A stretch of DNA of 46,358 nucleotides from Euprymna scolopes (GCA_024364805.1 CM044488.1:37191739-37238096), one strand, 5' to 3'; positions 23,140 through 36,504 are shown, counted from the stretch's first letter. Notes: generated by a model not told the origin, from the sequence alone. Numbers and translations are program-made.

Positions 23140-23418
23140 AATAAAAATTTGTTATACACTTTGTACATTCATCTTAGTTTATTTTTTATTTTTAATCAGT
23201 TTGTATGCGCGTCATGTTGGTACAGTGGTAACGTCACCAGCTTTGAATGCTACAGTTTTGCTTTCGGTTTCGATTCTGGCTGATAGTACCCAATTTTTTT
23301 TTTTTTTTTTTTACTTTTGAAAACACGATTTCATAATATATACTTGGACAAATGAAAATTTCATTTTAAAGTGTATTTTACGCCCGGACAAAGCCAGGCG
23401 TCCCTCCAGCCCCGCTAG
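23140..23418 (+). mobile_element. Helitron-like copy 6 with the clearest tRNA-like module
   Basis: The 3' end is GCCAGGCGTCCCTCCAGCCC followed by CGCTAG and T. Inside lies a tRNA-like unit: A-box-like TGTTGGTACAGTGGTAACG at 23215-23233 and B-box-like GGTTTCGATTC at 23266-23276, spaced as in a tRNA, followed by a T18 run that could stop pol III. acttttgaaaacac then matches copies 1 and 2. The 5' boundary is not resolved. No ORF. Confidence 0.6.
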
Positions 23419-25599
23419 TATTCTCTAAAAGCGGATCCCTAAAATATCTGTGGCCGTGCTTGTTTAAAGGTCTTATTGTGAAGTCATGACTTGTTCGACT
23501 GAATTTGATTTCTTAATCCATCCGCATTCTTTCAGGGGGGTGTCAGAGGCATCAAACATTGCCAGACTGCACTAGCGAGAGACCTTGTTCTAAAAAAATT
23601 TATAACTTTAAAGAATCTTTTTTCTATTAAATACTGCAGATTTTTAGTAGGTCATTCTCTCACAACGAAAAAACATCCGTGTCATCAAAGAAAAGCATCA
23701 TTAGATTTAATCGTAGGCGACTATAAGTGGAGAGGGAAAAGGGAGATTGCATCAGAGCAACCGTAGGAGTCAATTAATGGCCGCCATTTTATTATTTTTA
23801 TTCCTATTATTTTTAAATGCTTTCTCGGGTTATTAGAAGAGGCTTCGTCGGTTGGTTCGTCGGTTTGTTAGTCACGTTTTAGTTTGAAATAACATCCTTT
23901 CTGCTTGTCACGTGATATTTGTCCAGTTGTATCTGCTCGTTCGTTTATTCTTTCGCCAGGGATATCACCATCCAGGCATTATCTGCTTCTTTTGAGGTGG
24001 TAGTTCTGCTGTCATTATAACATTGCCAGACAGTATCTCCTTTGAAGAGCAGTGTAGTATATGTTCTTTCGTCATATAATGATCATCCAATGCAGTATCT
24101 TCATCCGTGCGGAGAACTGAGCAGTGTATTATTTTCGTTAGTTTGTCACGTTTTAATTTTGAAATAACATTTTCTTTGGTCTGCAACGCTGAAATTTGAA
24201 GAAAATCTTTTTATTGCGGCTCTCTCTGTCTGTCCGATTCAGTTTCATTGTTAAACGCACCGATTGAATGGACGCAAGTTAAGAATATCCGTCCTTGTTT
24301 TGGTTATTTTCTCACAGGGACTTCAGGAAAATGACAGATGATTTTGATTTAAGCTTGTTGATCAAATAATGTCATGAAAAACAACCAGCATCCGAGAACT
24401 TATGAAGTTAAAGCGGTGGATGTGATGAACTGAAATGTGCGATTGCTTTAGCGAATCGCCTCCAAACGTGTATTTCGTTTGGCCTTTCACGTACTTTGTA
24501 ACCCAGTTAACAAAATGGTGCTGATACAACGTTTGAAGGACGTTGAAAACATTTATTTATAATAAGCTGTACCGAATCAGCGTTATCCTGGAGTCTTTGG
24601 TGCTTGTTTACATTAGTGATCTTTTAGCCAAACGCATTTCAGGTGAAAACATTATTTACCACAGCAAAATTAGTATAAATTTCAAAGATTATGAAAAATG
24701 ATCCAGTATGAACTAATTACAAGTAAAAATAGAATTTATCGAATTATCAAGTTTTATTGTCGATGGAATGTGGAACAGTTGTGCGATGAATTCTGTATGT
24801 CAAACAAAGGATGTAATTCTTGACTTAAATTTACAAATTAAAGGTCCGCTATTTTTTTAACAACGCATTTTAGAATGCAATTGTGGCTGATTTTTTTTTC
24901 TTAAAAATACATATAGCACATCTACTAGATTATTTTTCGTAATTTTTTTTTTTTTTTTTGTAAGTACCTGCTATAGCCTAGCAATGTTTTGACCAAAATG
25001 CGTTGGTTTAAAAGATAACTAATGTAAAGAAGCGCCGTCTGTTTTTTTTGGGGGGGGGGCAGGGGACTTTTTTTGTATTTTTACTTTTATTTTTGTTTCG
25101 AGATTTATTAAAGGACTAGCAGGACCCGTTTACCAGCATTTCCCGGCGGTAGCATCCCCCCCCCGCTTAAAGAATTAGAGTACGGCTGTTGTTGTTGCCC
25201 AACTCTCAACCTCCTCATGTTAAGAACGGCTTTCGGAATATATAGCTGTTGGAAAAGAAAGAGGAAATAAAACGTTTTAGCCAGTTTAAAGGCTTCCAAA
25301 TCACACAAAAGCCGGATCTCCACTTCATAATCGCGTAATTGGTTGTTTTTAATTTTTAATTCGGTGCATAAAGAAAAACTTTTAGTAAATTGAAATCTAA
25401 ATAAAATAATGGAAGGTTATCTAGCTTTTAGAAAAGGAAAAAGAAAAAATGACTATCAACATGTGATGATGTGTCTGAAAATAGTATGTACTGTGTATGT
25501 AAATACAAAGATGTAGCACGCTAATCTAGCTGTATAAGAAAAGTTAACATGTACGGTATATTTAATGTAAAAGGGAAATCAGTCTTCTTTAGATGTGGT
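23419..25599. other. Unassigned stretch with minor repeats
   Basis: No gene. A direct repeat of about 38 bp (gtcacgttttagtttgaaataacat) occurs at 23871 and in variant form at 24146. A G-rich run lies at 25050-25062. CTAG at 25116-25119, preceded on the minus strand by cgggtcctg, resembles a Helitron 3' end but has no body I can follow. Confidence 0.4.
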
Positions 25600-26130
25600 A
25601 ATTTGTTTGTAATTGGGGTATTTTATGTATTAAGATTGTCTTTTGTAGATAGGGGGGCCATGTTTGTAAATATACGGAACGTTCGTTTTTGTTGGACGAT
25701 TTACATTCTGAAGTGAACAAATAGTTAGTTTTCAGCCAATGAGATTTTTGGAATCGGGAATTGGAAAGATTATGTTATGTATATAAGTATCTGAGGCAGA
25801 TAATAAGGGTGCAACCCCATATCTGTTCAAAATGAAGAATAGTTCGCGGTGTTGACTGGGAGCGATTGGAGTACTTTTTATTTAGAGCGGAAAATAGCAA
25901 CTACTTCCACTATAGATGGTTGCGATTGTGATGATGTCGCTCCTATGATGTAATGTAGGATTTTACTGTAACGTGTAAATGTGTGTAAGATGGCGTTCAA
26001 AAGTTACATAAGGTAGTGGCTACTAGTCTAGACATAATAAATGTGTATGTGGCCTCTGTTGTAGCAAACTTCGTGAACTCTTGTCCAGAGAGGAATTTCT
26101 GCAATGAAATTATTATATATGGAGATAAGT
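25600..26130 (+). promoter_or_regulatory. Promoter- or LTR-like block (uncertain)
   Basis: In order the sequence holds a CCAAT box (agccaatgag, about 25735), a TATA-like tatgtatataagtatc (about 25777), and an AATAAA-like aataaatgtg (about 26036). This order and spacing fit either a solo LTR fossil or a pol II promoter followed by a short transcript. I could not find flanking end repeats, and no coding sequence follows. Confidence 0.3.
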
Positions 26131-26436
26131 ACTTACGGATTTCTTTTAACTTTTATATTCATAACTAAAATAATACCCGTACCAGGGTTGGTAAAATTAA
26201 TTCCCCGGACATGCCAGTTTGGCTATAATCTTGTATCCTTAAAGGAGTTTGCAAACGCTTGAGCACGCCCTTCCTATAAACATATCATGTAAGCAAATAC
26301 AATGGAGCAACACATGTTTCTGTAATGACAACACTTCTAGAAAATGTCCATAAATTTTGACTGAATATTCACTTTTTAAAAATTCATCCTATTTTTTGCC
26401 CAAACATTGTATGCTTATATTTGTTCTTTATTTAGG

Positions 26437-26610
26437 GGATGGGGGGGTTTCGTCGAGAACATCATCAACATGACCTCCCACAACACAAAAGCCAGCCTGA
26501 TTCGTCAAGTATTCGCCGAGCTCCCGCAGGCGCTTGTGGAAAAGGCATGCTCCCAGTTCCGGACCTGTATTGAGGCGGTAATTGAGGCTGAATGCGACGA
26601 TATTGAATAG
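26437..26610 (+). pseudogene. C-terminal piece of a Tc1/mariner-superfamily transposase
   Basis: The frame ends with NTKASLIRQVFAELPQALVE, KACSQFRTCIEAVIEAECDD and IE. This resembles the last helices of IS630/Tc1-type transposases (pattern xLkxxIrxxf..lp..lv.kac.nFr.Rl..vI.a.GGyIE). The catalytic domain is absent upstream. About 60 residues remain of a protein usually near 340. An AT-rich tail and aataaag follow at about 26672. Family-level call only. Confidence 0.45.
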
Positions 26611-26733
26611 ATGTCAGCTCTACTACATAATCAAGTTACCTGAATTTATTTTTTTTCACTAAAAGCTTCAAAATAAAGCTGTAATGTAATTTTCTTTAGG
26701 GCGACAACTTTACCGTTCCACCCCGTAGAGACA

Positions 26734-26822
26734 AATGTTGTGAATTTGTACCTCGACTGGGTCATATTTACTGTTTGTGAATGTTGTGAATTTGTACCTC
26801 GACTGGGTCATATTTACTGTTT
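26734..26822. repeat. 46-bp tandem duplication, two copies
   Basis: The block starting aatgttgtgaatttgtacc and ending tatttactgttt occurs at 26734 and again at 26780 with no mismatch over the first 43 bp. Confidence 0.95.
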
Positions 26823-27884
26823 TCCCTGATTTTGTCCATTCTTTTGTATTCGTATAATTTTAATTACATTATTAAACGCTTTTGTTTGGAATTTAACTTT
26901 ATCGATATTCTAGGAAGAATGCTGAAATTAATATGCATTCGAATGGCTGAATCTTAATGAATCAGCACTACAAATCCGATTTGAAGCCTCTAAATAATTA
27001 TAATGTAAGAGTTTAAAAGAACAAGTTATACAACTTACAGTTCACTATTTTAAAGATTTAAAATTAATAACCTACCCCAGTTTAACGAGCAATGAGAAAC
27101 AAAAGATTAAGTAATCAAGTTGGCAAGAGGGTTATTGTCGAATTTAAATTTTGATTTCAAATGATGCATTTCAAATAAGTTTTCGTTATAATACCCTTAC
27201 TTAATTTCGGGGTGTTTGGAGTGTTCAGGAAGTGGTTAGGATAGCTCGTCTACCATTGGATCTCACCTGACACTCAGCTCTTACCTGTGGCTCCCCGTAG
27301 CTGTCACATGCAACAGTGGCCACACCCTGGGTATTAGCTTTAGCAAGCTTGCTAAACCCGGTGAGGGTAGCCGACGGGCCTCAAACCCTCGGTGAGTTAG
27401 AATCGGGCTGCGTCAGCCCTACTGCACACGAAGCCGGACTCTTGGCGGAACAAGCGGAAGAGTTCACCTGAAGATCCAACGGTTGTGAAGTAGGTGGCAG
27501 CAAGTGTCGTTGGAGCGCTTTGAGCAGGATGTGGCACCCAAAGAAGTTCTGGTCATCCACTGCATCCTGGCAGTCTCCCGTCGTAATGGTTGTCCCTGCC
27601 ACTGGATCAAGACTTCCCAGATCGAGAGAGTGGGATTGCCCCTGTGCACCGGTCTTCTCACTATAAAATCTTCACGCACAGGTCAGTTTTGCAAATGCTG
27701 GGACTTCAGAGCCACCTCCGTATTCATAGATGAGATGCAAAACGAAAACGTCATCATCGGATCTCAACCAACATATATCATTTTAAAGAGCGTTTTTCGC
27801 TCTATCTATTCATTCAAATGACAATCGTTTTACAACTATGTCTTTTCAGAACGTTGATTACAAGATAAAAAATGTACACTCACA
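26823..27884. other. Unassigned stretch including a GC-richer block
   Basis: 26823-27210 is plain AT-rich DNA. 27215-27760 is clearly richer in GC, with strings such as gtggccacaccctgggtatt and gggtagccgacgggcctc. Three overlapping frames (27381-27602 and 27464-27679 minus, 27504-27821 plus) are open, but none has a family I recognise. It may be the 5' part of an unknown mobile element. Confidence 0.35.
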
Positions 27885-28895
27885 CGATTTTCTTATTTCT
27901 ATTCAAGCTAGGCCGAACACCTGATGAAACAGCTCGCGATATCAACGAAGCGTTGGCACAGGAACTACTACTGAACGCACAGCACAATGGTGGTTTAAGA
28001 TATTTCGTGGCGGCAATGAGAGTCTTGAAGATGGCGAACATAGTGGTCGGATGCTGACCACAATCAATTAAGAGCCGTAGTCAAAGTTCGAGAACTTGCT
28101 TCTGAATTAGACGTAACGTATACGACGATTTCAAACCAACTGAGAAAAATTGAAAGACAAAATAACTTGATAATTTGAACGACAACCAAAAGAAATGCCG
28201 GTATGAAGTATCATTTTCCCTTATCTTACGCAACAAGAACAACCCGTTTCTCGATCGGGTTCAGACTTGCGACGAAAAGTGGGTTCTTGACGACAAATGG
28301 CGAAGCTCAGCTCAGTAGTTATGCTACACGACATTTCCCGAAGCCAGAGTGGCACAAATGGTTGACTGTTTAGTGGTCTGCGACCGGTCTCATCAATTAT
28401 ATATTTTTAATGCAGTCGAAACCATTATAGCAGACAAGTACTGTCAACAAATGGATGAAATGCATCAGAAACTTCGACAACAACACCCAGGAGTAGTTAA
28501 CAGAAAAAGCCCAATTTTCCTCCACGACTATGTCCGACCGCATATTGCTAAACCGACCCTGCAGAAGCTGAACAAATTGGGTTACGAAATTCTACCTCAT
28601 CCACCATACTCTCCAGACCTCTTACCTACTGACTACCACCTTTTCAAGCATCTCGACAACTTTCTGCGTGAGAAATGCTTAAAAACTCAAGCGATATCTA
28701 AAGCGTCTTTAGCGACTTCATCGCCACCATAACGCAAAACTTTTACGTTACTCTCATAAATACATTTGTTTTACGTTGGCAAATGTGTAGTGATTCTGGT
28801 GATGCTTATTTCGATCAGTAATTTTTTGTTTGAACATAAAGTGTTCATCTGAATTTAAGAAGTAAAAAACCGCAAGAATTTTCTTGTCAACCTGA
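27885..28895 (+). mobile_element. 5'-truncated mariner element
   Basis: The right end, read inward, is TCAGGTTGACAAGAAAATTC followed by TTGCGGTTTTT, resembling Hsmar1/SETMAR-type mariner ends (TTAGGTTG..TTGCGGTTTTT), with TA at 28896-28897. The left inverted repeat and the first residues of the transposase are missing, so the 5' end was lost. The transposase remnant occupies 27905-28815. Confidence 0.75.
27905..28815 (+). pseudogene. Mariner transposase pseudogene (DD34D)
   Basis: It begins mid-domain with LGRTPDETARDINEAL (first helix-turn-helix), then QWWFKIFRGGNESLEDGEHS in a shifted frame, the second DNA-binding part. The catalytic domain keeps DLRRKVGS-like and CDEKWV-like text around 28265, then SPIFLHDYVRPHIAKPTLQK with the second Asp and HPPYSPDLLPTDYHLFKHL with the third, 34 residues apart. 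Asn after the second Asp (usually HDN) has become Tyr. At least four frame changes or stops lie between 27960 and 28345, and the C-terminus is shifted near 28700. The family is related to SETMAR-type mariners. Confidence 0.8.
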
Positions 28896-29179
28896 TACTT
28901 CTGGTTTTTTGTGAAATTTTAAATATTGTTAAATATCATTTTTTTTATTATTTAAAATGAGTTAATGTGAATATCCACAAAACTGTCAATTTAAAAATGA
29001 AATTATTTCAGATGCGCGTTAAATTTGATCGATAGTCATTAGACATTAATTACACATAAAACACTAAGTTTCAATTTATGGTTAAGACGCCTTAGGATTA
29101 TGCCTTACATCTTAAAAATCAAAATCATGCAATAGTTTTTATTTTAAAAAAATAGAATAAGTATTTATGACATAAAGCT

Positions 29180-29436
29180 TAGTAGCAATATATATTGATA
29201 TTTGCAAGGATGCATTAAAGTGGTGGAAAACTGATCTGTTCAGGGGATTAATTTTACCTTTCCTGGGACGGATTTTTTCTAGTAGAGGTAAGAAGGCCTT
29301 CTACTCTAATAGTTTCTTCTCCAGAGGTACTAGACTCTCGAACTCCCTTTCGGGTTCACGTTTTTCCAACTGTACTGACATGCAGAAGTTAAAGTGTAAT
29401 GTTAATCGACATCTTGCTGCTCGACTCCCTACATAG
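29180..29436 (+). pseudogene. LINE family B C-terminal end, open to its stop
   Basis: The frame ending at TAG 29434-29436 encodes RIFSSRGKKAFYSNSFFSRG, TRLSNSLSGSRFSNCTDMQK and LKCNVNRHLAARLPT. This is the same C-terminal end pattern as the fragment at 22090-22720 (NLQNFKYTVNRHLSP). It has no start codon of its own and is a severely 5'-truncated LINE insertion. The upstream limit is uncertain. aataaac at 29513 may be its polyadenylation signal. Confidence 0.6.
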
Positions 29437-29469
29437 CATCCATATAACTACTGTCCTTGATAGTAGCCC

Positions 29470-30290
29470 CCTACTTTAAAGAGGAACTGTGCCTTGTTTG
29501 GGGTGAAAATGGAATAAACACGTGAAGCATGCATGGTTCCCTGTAAGTGCACAGTGAACGAAGCATAAAACAAATGACTAAGTTCAGCATTTGCCCCCCC
29601 CCACCTCATTTAGCTACAAAAGTCTCCAAGGGACGTCCAATGATGGTGAAAATGAACAAACGGTGCAGTTTTAGGCCTGAACATATGTAAATTTGAGTTC
29701 TGCACCATGCAAAAAAAAAAAAAAAAAAAAAAAGAGATGACTAAATTCCACCATTTGCCCCCACCTCATTTAGCCCCAAAAGTCCCCAAAGCCTTGACAT
29801 ATTTAAATTTGAAGTCAGCACAATGCAAAACTGCTAAATTGACATACATAGAAAATTTTGGACAAATATGGTAAAATAGTCCCAAAATTGGAGTGTTTTT
29901 ATTAGCCCTAAAAGAGCCCCTAGGGCACATCCAAGAGTTATCACGAAGTGTAAACAAACAAAATTATATAGAAATCAGTTAGATATAACTTTTCAGAAAG
30001 TTTTATAAAAATCCAAAGCATCAATTTTTTTTCATAAGCACGAAAGTGTCAATTTTAGCCATTTTAACACGAAAGGCACCTCTAAAGGGTCAACCAGAGT
30101 TTTCCCGGAAAATCTGTTCTGTTACTTTTTTACTTATACCATGTTTAATGTTTGTGCTAAATTTAAAAGTTCCAAGGTGTAATTATTGAGAAAAGTGCGG
30201 ACAGACGAACAGACGAAGGGACAAACGGACAAGGGGGAATTAACAGATCCACCCTTCTTTTGTCGGGGGACCAGAAAATATATATTAAAT
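29470..30290. repeat. Unclassified repeat with internal duplication
   Basis: A block at 29577-29720 recurs at 29737-29830: actaarttc.rc.atttgccccc, cacctcatttagc..caaaagtc.cca and ga.atat.taaatttga..tc.gcac.atgcaaaa are shared, with a poly-A run at 29710-29732 between them. Further right, gacagacgaacagacgaagg and cttttgtcgggggacc resemble the ends of common invertebrate interspersed repeats. I cannot assign a family. Confidence 0.5.
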
Positions 30291-30359
30291 TAATGTATTT
30301 TTGTGTATTTAAAATCAACTGTACAACATACCAGAGAGATAATTCAATACGTTTATATA

Positions 30360-31650
30360 TGAGGGGCGTGCAATAAGTAATGCCCCTAACCCACTTCCAG
30401 TTGTCTGATCTAGCTGAAATTTTACATGTGCAATGATTTATATCTCTACGGGTTATGCGGCAAACTACAACTCTAAACTAATTGTGGTTTCTGTTTTACA
30501 GGTGTTTGAACTGAGTCATATGTGAAATGGAGCCTGTTGAATGTCGAGCAGTGATTCGGTTTTTTGTATTTGAAAGGACGCACACCACAGGAGACTTTTG
30601 ATGACATGAAAGAAACTTATGGTGATAATGCTCCACCATATGACCTTGTAAAACGCTGGCATCATGAATTTGAAAATGGCGGGAAGTCTGTGGAAACAGC
30701 TCCCAGACCTGGTCGCCCCCCTTCTGCCATTGATGAGGCATCTGTCCGTCAAGTTGAGGCTGCCATTTTGGAAGATCAGCGCATTACTATTCGCCAAATA
30801 GACCAAGATGTCAAGATTAGTACAGGGTCTGTGGAAACTATCATTCATGACCATTTGCATATGCATAAGGTGTCTGCCAGATGGATTCCCAGGTTGCTCA
30901 CACCATTCCAGAAGCGAGAACGCGTCGAGTGCTCAAGGATGAATTTGGAGATGTGCCAAGAAGATGAGTCAGTTTTTCAAAAGACTGATTACACAGGATG
31001 AAACCTGGGTCCATCACTATAATCCAGAGACCAAAGCCCAGTCAATGCAGTGGAAGCACTTGGACTCATCACCTCCAATGAAGGCAAGGGTGCAGCCCTC
31101 CGCTGGCAAGGTAATGCTCACAGTCTTCTGGGACCAGGACGGAGTAGTGATGACAGATTTCCTGGCAAAGGGTACCACAATTACAGGAGCCTATTATGCT
31201 TCACTTTTGAGGAAATTAAGGGAAGCTATCAAAATCAAGAGGCGGGCAAGATCAGCAAAGGTACCCTCCTCCTGCAGGACAATGCTCCGGTCTACAACAC
31301 GCATGTCGCCAGATCAGAAGCATGGACGTGTGGTTATGAAATCTTTCCCCATCCTCCCTACTCTCCTGACCTTGCGCCATTTGACTTTCACCTCTTCCCA
31401 GCCATGAAGTTCTTTTTGAAAGGAAAGCGTTTCCCAAATGACGCAGCCTTGATTTCTGAAGTCACGTCGTGGTTCGATGAACAATCTGGGGTGTTCTACA
31501 AAAACGGTCTCCAGAGCTGCACCAAACGATGGGAAAAATGCATAACTCTGAGTGGTTCCTATGTAGAGAAAGACTAATAACTGTGCCAAGTTTTGTTGCT
31601 CTACTGCTATGGAAAGTGGGTCAGGGGCATTACTTATTGCACGCCCCTCG
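30360..31650 (+). mobile_element. Mariner transposon, full length with 37-bp inverted repeats
   Basis: A 1291-bp element flanked by TA (30358-30359 and 31651-31652). The left end GAGGGGCGTGCAATAAGTAA and the right end read inward agree over about 37 bp with one internal mismatch. The transposase within has only three frame breaks, so this is the youngest-looking mariner in the window. Confidence 0.95.
30527..31577 (+). pseudogene. Mariner transposase pseudogene, near full length
   Basis: The start MEPVECRAVIRFF sits at the usual place and the end is SGSYVEKD followed by TAA at 31575-31577. Domains in order: helix-turn-helix I (GRTPQETFDDMKETYGD), linker RPGRPPSAIDE, helix-turn-helix II (RITIRQIDQDVKISTGSVET), WVPRLLTP-like motif (WIPRLLTPFQKRERV), then the catalytic DD34D: QDETWVHHY, LLLQDNAPVYNTH and HPPYSPDLAPFDFHLFP. 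All three Asp codons remain. Three frameshifts break it, near 30563, near 30970 and between 31060 and 31240. The length matches the usual 345-350 residues. The sequence resembles the mariner families common in marine invertebrates. Confidence 0.92.
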
Positions 31651-31652
31651 TA

Positions 31653-33202
31653 CGTTCGTTTATTTTTTTGTCGCGGTTAGTTTTTAAATTGTATTTATCA
31701 AACGCGCTAAATGGATTGATATATCTTTAACGACTGCCAAGGAACATATCGTTTCTTGGTAATCATTAAAGATCGCGGCTAGAGCCGAATGCGATAGAAA
31801 ATTCTGTGCAGACATTAAACATGGTTGTATGTTGTTATTTTCGTTGGATATTAATAAATGAGGAGTCGTTTCTAATTACAATCCATTTAGTATTTTGCAT
31901 TTCTTGAGAAAAACACGCTTGAAATGCGTCAACGTTATGCAAATAAGCAAAGTCAAAACAAAATAGCGACCGAATTTGACCTGATGTTGTGTGTTTTTGT
32001 TAGTTTTATTAAACACGTTTGTATCTGGATCTTATGAATAAAATGGTCACTACATTGGAATGTTGTTTTAAGGCGTCGATAATGTAAACACGATTTTAGT
32101 CTCACATTTTAATCATATTCGTAACCTTAAAAAATTATAAAATTATTTCTAATTTTTTTTAGGCTTTTTCTTTTAAATGGTACAAAAGTTATCATGATAA
32201 TATTAAATTTTATTGAAGTTACATTGTGTTACATATAGAGGGGTTAATTCTGTGATGCGCTTTGGGGGTACCGAGGTGCTTTTCTTCTGTTACATGTGTA
32301 ATTAAAAGGTCAATTCGAAATGATTACTTATTTATTGATATTAAAAAAAAACAAATAAAATTATAAAATAAAACCATTTTAATGTCTATACAACATTGTT
32401 TCTCGCTTTCTGCTCTGGTCGCGATAATTAATGCTTACCCGTTCTATTGTTATTCTAAACTCTTAGCGCTAAAGTAACCACCTTCTCTTCCGGAAAAGGG
32501 AGTTTTAAAGACAATCTGAAGTTCAGATTTTAAGCCCGTTTTTTTCTATGTCTATGTGTCAATATTATTTGCTCTAAATATAAATGTCACACTTGTTACG
32601 GGTTCAGAAGGAGTCCCTCAGATTGTGACAGTTGTCAGTCAACTTGCGTTGATTAGAGTTTATTCTCGCTGGCTTGTTCGCATGCGATGGTCTACTGTCC
32701 GCGATACAGCACTATTAGATAGAAATCTGTCCGAATAGAAGAGAACACACGTGATCGGATCTCGTGATATTGCACGAGATTTGAAAAACAATGTTATCGG
32801 GCATTAGTGATGCTATTATTGAAAAAAGAGACATAAACGACAAAAGACATGTATTAACATTCGTCCATTAAATTTACGCGTTTATCGCGGAAAATATTTA
32901 AAATTAAAGCGTGAAAGACCGATAAAAATACTCTTTTCAAGAGTAAATGTAACAAACCAACGAATGTTCAAACGTAAACGTGACATAAATGCTATTTCTA
33001 ACATAAGTTTGACAGATTGGCGAAAATAGGATTTCACTTTTAAACGTGACAAACGGACAAACGGACGGAGATTCTTACAAAGATGGTTGGACGCATTGGG
33101 TATTTTTTACAATAGACAATAAAACATAAAAGAGTTGAAAATTAAATATACAACAAATAAATGTTACTAAAGCCAAGATAACTTACTCTTCTACCTATCT
33201 AT
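31653..33202. other. Unassigned AT-rich stretch
   Basis: No gene. A block at 32880-33070 has the acgtgacaaacggac type of text also met near 2880-2960 (aacgttaaacgtgacagac) and may be an old repeat. Confidence 0.4.
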
Positions 33203-33206
33203 GTAT

Positions 33207-33440
33207 GCGTTGTAGTCCGGACAGGTTATTAATGAAGATTCGGACACGAATATGGGTTAGGAAAAGGTATTTGTATTGAGAACGAAACAGAATATACAGA
33301 GAACAACAGTCGTAGTACTTAACGCCAAGATGGCGTACTACAGAAGTACACAAGCACAGTACACGAGAGTCGGAAGCTCTCGATCTATTTATTAAGTTCG
33401 GAAGAATTAATATGTTGTGCATGGGTGAGTCCCCACAACA
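33207..33440 (-). mobile_element. Probable solo LTR, 234 bp
   Basis: Fossil LTR of a Ty3/gypsy-like element, judged by structure only. On the minus strand it begins TGTTGTGGGGACTCACCC and ends CCGGACTACAACGC, so the ends form a short inverted pair (TGTTGT and ACAAC). GTAT flanks both sides (33203-33206 and 33441-33444) as a 4-bp target duplication. A minus-strand AATAAA lies inside. No internal genes remain. Confidence 0.45.
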
Positions 33441-33444
33441 GTAT

Positions 33445-35347
<1,903 letters not shown>

Positions 35348-35389
35348 AATAATTCTAGAGGCATATCACTTATACGAATAGCTGCAAAG

Positions 35390-36494
35390 TATACAACATG
35401 GATTCTCCTGAAATGCTCAGAAGAAATGCTCAGAAGAAATGAAAATGCGTTCAAAAAAAGCCGCTCAACACTCAGTCAAATTTTGATTGTTAAAAGAATC
35501 ATTGAAGGAGTAAAAGCAAAGCTTTTGATTCGGCTCACAGAGAAAAGGATGCAGCATATTTTGTTGACATATGCTATCCATGAAGAAATCGCTTCAGCTA
35601 TGATGATCCTATGTAAGAATACTAAAACCATCGTGCGCTCTCCGGACGACGACACCGACTTCTTTGAAATAAAAGCTGATGTACTATAGGGTGATACGCT
35701 CCATTCTTATTTGTGATCCGTCTCGATTACGTACTGAAACCCTGTCGATCAACATGGGAAATATGACTTAGTATTGTCTGTCGCAAGAAGCAAACGATGT
35801 CCAGCAAAGAAGATGTTGATTACGCTGATTATCTTACTTTGTTACATATCTTGGAAGAGTCAGCCGTCGTGAACACATACAAACGCAACTAAAACAGAAT
35901 ATAAGTCCTTTCACCAAACCGACCCAATTGAAACACTCGAAATAACACCACTCAAGTAGTCACATCGCATCCACCGAAAAAGATGTCCACATCAGCATAG
36001 CCAGGGCTTGGAGTGCACTTAGTCGACTGAAAGTTATATGGAAATCTACCCTCTCAGAACAGATCAAGAAAAACATTTTTAGAGCCGTAGTGGAGACAGT
36101 GCTGGTTTATGGTTCTTCAGTATGGATTGTCAGTAAAAAAATAAATAAATAAATAACTTGAAAGTAAGTTAGATGGAACTTACACTTGAATGCTCCGGAT
36201 AGTGTCAAACTTAAACTGGAAAACACACCTAGCCATAAGCCGTCTTTATGGACGGTTTCTCAGTAATAAGAGAAAGAATACGATATGTCGGACATTTGTT
36301 ACAGAAGAAAAAATTAGGTCTTTAGTGATGTGGTACTGTGGGATCCTAAACACCGAACCGCTAAATTAGGAAGATCTATCAAAACTTACACAAAATTATT
36401 GACAGACTACATTGACTTACAACTTGAAGATCTTCCTACGACCATGGAGAAAAAGAGTCAATTTGGTCCGAGCAACTCGCCCGATACGACAATG

Positions 36495-36500
<6 letters not shown>
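35390..36500 (+). pseudogene. LINE RT fragment, endonuclease-RT (RTE/RTEX-like) type
   Basis: The plus-strand translation gives QILIVKRIIEGVKAK, MQHILLTYAIHEEIASAMMI, LCKNTKTIVRSPDDDTDFFE and IKADVL then QGDTLH. This is the RT region of a LINE often annotated as endonuclease-reverse transcriptase (AYGIP.EIV.AI..LYKNT...VRSPDGDT.FF.I.AGVLQGDTLAP). Motif A (FSKAFD) is deleted. Downstream, IAKAWSALSRL, IWKSTLSEQIKKNIFRAVVE, GRSIKTYTKLLTDYID and LEDLPTTMEK mark the C-terminal part. YADD is degraded near 35820. Frame breaks abound. Clade assignment is tentative. Confidence 0.7.

Positions 36501-36504
<4 letters not shown>

Noticed and set aside
23965-24186. 73-residue minus-strand frame
   Set aside because: No motif, no family resemblance, no supporting context; length is within chance for this composition.
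25116-25119. Helitron 3' end (CTAG with cgggtcctg before it, minus strand)
   Set aside because: No matching interior or hairpin could be followed upstream, so only noted as a possibility.
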